Assembly: GCA_016180605.1 (NCBI GenBank)
Contig: JACPAW010000092.1
Span: forward strand, 1-7,261
Direction of reading: 5' to 3'
From: Candidatus Omnitrophota bacterium
Lineage (GTDB): Bacteria; Omnitrophota; Gorgyraeia; Aquiviventales; Aquiviventaceae
DNA: 7,261 bases
Shown: in pieces, positions 5,901-7,261 of the stretch
Layout of the letters: every line of letters starts with the position of its first letter
Numbering within the stretch: position 1 is the first letter of the stretch
Notes under the pieces: model-generated
The model's database searches: none
Seen by the model: only the letters and a program-made list of their open reading frames with translations
Told to the model about the DNA's origin: nothing
Program-made: the position numbers and the translations under genes

Positions 5901-7261
5901 GCGGCCCAGGACCTTGGAAAAGCAGGATGATACCGACTATTGCTGCTAAGAGAGCGAAGAAGCCCAGGATAGGCGAAGCAACCCAAGCGATTGCGATAAG
6001 AATGGATCCAATCAAAGCACTTCCCCATACATCGAGGAGTGTGTGACCTGGTAAAGGAGTCTCCGGGAACTCACTTGATTCAGTGACTGCATCCAAAATA
6101 GCCAAATCAGTGGTAATGCCCTCTGACGTTGCCCTTCGCAAAAACTTCGCATCAATAAGAACTACATTACCCCGCGGGCCAACCATCCAATTATCCCGAT
6201 GAGGATGAGTGTGGGTGAGTTCTGCATCTTTGTGGAGAGAATCGAGTACAGAAACAAGCCGTTGTTTGAGACTAGGCTCAATGATTCCCTGTTCATTCAA
6301 AGGCCAATGTCCCGATAGTCTCAAATCTAGCTCGTAGTAGGTTGCTCTTTCCGAAGACAAGAAAGTAGGAACGTATCCTTCTGGCGCTGTCTCTATAAGA
6401 TGCTCAATTTCACCACGATTATATGTTCCTACAGGTAATTGCCCCAGGAAGTACCGCTTTAGAAATCCTGCAAATTCGTGAGCCAGAATGGGCTTCCTGA
6501 TAATGCGAAGGTGTGTTTTTCGATGCTCGAATACAGAAAGAATGCCAAGCGCGGATTCAAGGGGAGAGGTTGATGCCGTAAATCGAGGCTCGGAAACGCC
6601 ATGCCTGCGGATATCCTCTGCTAACTCTTGAACTCTAGGATCATCCCAGCGGGGTGGAAGGGCTAGCTGAAGCTCCAGCGCTTCGAAGAATCCGGGCCGT
6701 TCGATGATCCGGCTCAGAGCATAGAGGAAGCTGGCTTCCTCCTGCTCATCCGGACCCAACCATTCTGCAGCAAGGAGGCTATCTTGTTGGGTTAAGCGGG
6801 TTTCTTCCGCCTGTGAGTTACCCACTCCTTGCGCATGCTCGAGCTCGTGGGAGGCATTTGTACGGAAAAGGGTTCTGCGCTGCAGCAGGTTGAATGAATC
6901 GGAGTAGACTCCTGCGTTTATTCCGATAAAGTCCCATTCGTGATGGGCACGGTCGTCTTGCTGGTGGTTCTCGCCTAAGGTTGGAGATTGATCCAATACA
7001 GGGAAGATGAGGTTTGAGGGAAGTCTTCTGCGAGCTTTTGAGCTGCCTGGGAGTTCCCAACGGCGCTGCAGATCCGATTCGACTAAGGCTCCGATTTCAG
7101 AAGCAGACATCCCAAGACCTTCGATGTGACGGGAGTCGATAAAAGCTTGCTTACCTTCAACCGTGACCACGTGAAAAACAACCCCTCGACCGTTCACTTC
7201 AACGCTCACCGTCCCATCTTCCTTGATTGGTTGGCGCTTCAAGTTCTCCCAAAGAGCCTTG
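2914..7261 (-). CDS. Large membrane-anchored protein with kinase-like modules and HEAT-like repeats (5' end outside window)
   Basis: No characterised family recognised. Residues are numbered from the in-frame TTG at 7242. The frame remains open upstream (KALWEN) to the window edge, so the true start probably lies outside. Regions: 1-225, soluble and polar, not recognised. 230-385, kinase-like: a possible beta-3 Lys (K250), hinge YYELDLRL (302-309), LDSLHKDAELTHTHPHRDNWMV (333-354 in part) and VVLIDAKF (360-367). This matches the H-x-D-x-H-x-x-N and metal-binding Asp pattern of APH/UbiB-type kinases, but the catalytic Asp is His346. 404-442, two hydrophobic helices forming a membrane hairpin. 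About 484-1020, HEAT-like alpha-helical repeats. About 1063-1240, a second weaker kinase-like module with IVVKRL (K1074). 1250-1442, helical. Both ends would lie on the same side, probably cytoplasm. Single-copy scaffold, pseudokinase or sensor roles are possible; none is proven. Confidence 0.93.
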   Translation of the reverse strand, partial: KALWENLKRQPIKEDGTVSVEVNGRGVVFHVVTVEGKQAFIDSRHIEGLGMSASEIGALVESDLQRRWELPGSSKARRRLPSNLIFPVLDQSPTLGENHQQDDRAHHEWDFIGINAGVYSDSFNLLQRRTLFRTNASHELEHAQGVGNSQAEETRLTQQDSLLAAEWLGPDEQEEASFLYALSRIIERPGFFEALELQLALPPRWDDPRVQELAEDIRRHGVSEPRFTASTSPLESALGILSVFEHRKTHLRIIRKPILAHEFAGFLKRYFLGQLPVGTYNRGEIEHLIETAPEGYVPTFLSSERATYYELDLRLSGHWPLNEQGIIEPSLKQRLVSVLDSLHKDAELTHTHPHRDNWMVGPRGNVVLIDAKFLRRATSEGITTDLAILDAVTESSEFPETPLPGHTLLDVWGSALIGSILIAIAWVASPILGFFALLAAIVGIILLFQGPGPLRRLIQRLVGWIRGQAVTSEAVPLQEVTEYQTVEDSMALVAALPPREAVLTLMEKISYASSEMQLPLARRLVETYLSDTPLDLIDWVAQSHSDVSHVLIAALAESQDNSLGAEALLYRFVEESSFSPVRVAAIIALVQRQAPYLLTQLMRSRKNVDVILEAIEEIGSREEPVLLARLQEAPTLPQAIADVIRQDVLDFKKSSQQLSDPRTNLLYRRHEAQRMYRNFERHMRQKLIQGIHALVVLQSSDAAIQAIQNLDDASLIVATLGAIQDTPSAFREPVLEALRHDDKLKRLLNRKVEGKAMVQSVEAAKAIGWLRLNSDLEQIASTARWPETQLQALTSLIELGDEAALRRLSHDRALVHLLLSVRVWTSISQEDLLLYQWSQEVKLLNVLSRWIAWKTIGWTLQDSQTVAHILGIWERQKSALDAYPAGWDVIPHVLHPLLNEQMAPAPPAVQASTIKALDDGQAYEALRYLALHSRDPQMIASALKPLRQYVQGAGDVSWPKASEMSPLAAWLAEITIAILAAKDMKFDPAQSFLMPLIKPLFEKLLDVDPVNQEALTVLAAWMGLYVFGSRSTTLTLQPFLEQWMSTRVAFANLPQLSDPGRKWGRRSSSVRVGEQTIVVKRLWPMEDASQELLRAALTASLLAASGVDPETLPVLYDAGAEAYAYQTHDPRPWYRLTDERIPDIHSRLRQAALELGLLVGMGGWLTLAPASHEWHVDEQPRPVMPTDPFRWMNAPFTDLMDVPLFDADSSSQVLSDLIIDGQGHVARAADFVRYVNIGIDGHLMDWSDGRWGQGPWEPTSVARRVGQTVCEFTWIALRAIARNDSRVRAGDRVRLVKGTVKALEVFWQVLFGESIPQKTSIEMARLLNSYIHADTDKNAWLMATPNELEDIAPWNINFLDYNEIWQVAWYFAKAAYDRGEVDLQRTMLLRLRAGLRILDELYRENGNQPLEANRDLWRAIHDRAARYEILDPTRPALLPTFGNTTDER
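5917..6033 (-). other. Membrane hairpin inside the large protein
   Basis: Codons for residues 404-442 encode two consecutive hydrophobic segments, about 406-423 and 424-442, joined at a Ser-Pro turn and followed by a basic stretch (RRLIQRLVGWIRG, 449-461). This is the only credible membrane region in the visible part of the protein. UbiB-type kinases also carry two C-terminal membrane helices after the kinase domain, which is a supportive but weak parallel. Confidence 0.75.
6181..6213 (-). other. Altered kinase catalytic loop in the large protein
   Basis: These codons encode HTHPHRDNWMV (residues 344-354). Lined up with HADPHPGN of UbiB/ABC1 kinases, His344, Pro347, His348 and Asn351 are kept, but the catalytic Asp position holds His346. 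The downstream metal-binding Asp is present as D364 in VVLIDAKF. The His codon is CAT at 6207-6205, one base from an Asp codon. Confidence 0.6.

Noticed and set aside
6205..6213. Reading HRDN (residues 348-351) as a eukaryote-type HRD catalytic motif
   Set aside because: The required spacing between HRD and the metal-binding Asn is absent; the UbiB/APH alignment fits better.

Overview
The window looks like chromosomal DNA of a diderm (Gram-negative type) bacterium. A TamB-domain protein implies an outer membrane. Base composition is balanced, genes are tightly packed, and the largest gene codes for a long protein without a recognisable characterised family. This would suit an uncultured lineage such as Omnitrophota or a relative, but that placement is an impression and not something the sequence proves. 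No tRNA, rRNA, CRISPR array, transposase or phage gene is visible.

Layout, following the minus strand, on which nearly everything is transcribed from right to left. (1) 7261-2914: a gene for a protein of at least 1442 residues that runs off the right edge. It has a kinase-like module with an altered catalytic loop, a two-helix membrane hairpin, a long HEAT-like helical-repeat region, and a second, more degraded kinase-like module. (2) 2660-2878, plus strand: a small helical, charged protein standing alone between the large gene (convergent) and the TamB gene (divergent). (3) 2554-1055: a short TamB-domain protein with an N-terminal membrane anchor. (4) 1054-939: an intergenic leader with a striking three-arm palindrome, GGTGGGACT / AGTCCCACC / GGTGGGACT, that ends just before a strong ribosome binding site. 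(5) 938-52: a compact cluster of a 56-residue membrane protein, a DoxX-family membrane protein whose start overlaps the preceding stop (TAATG), and an 86-residue soluble helical protein with DP-containing repeats.

No single pathway links these genes. TamB suggests envelope biogenesis. The DoxX cluster encodes two inner-membrane proteins plus a small cytosolic helical protein, probably co-transcribed from the 1054-939 leader. The most unusual items are the large membrane-anchored kinase-like/HEAT protein and the palindromic leader. Beyond the coding regions the only untranslated stretches are 1-51, 313-324, 939-1054, 2555-2659 and 2879-2913, so there is no gene-free stretch over 300 bases.
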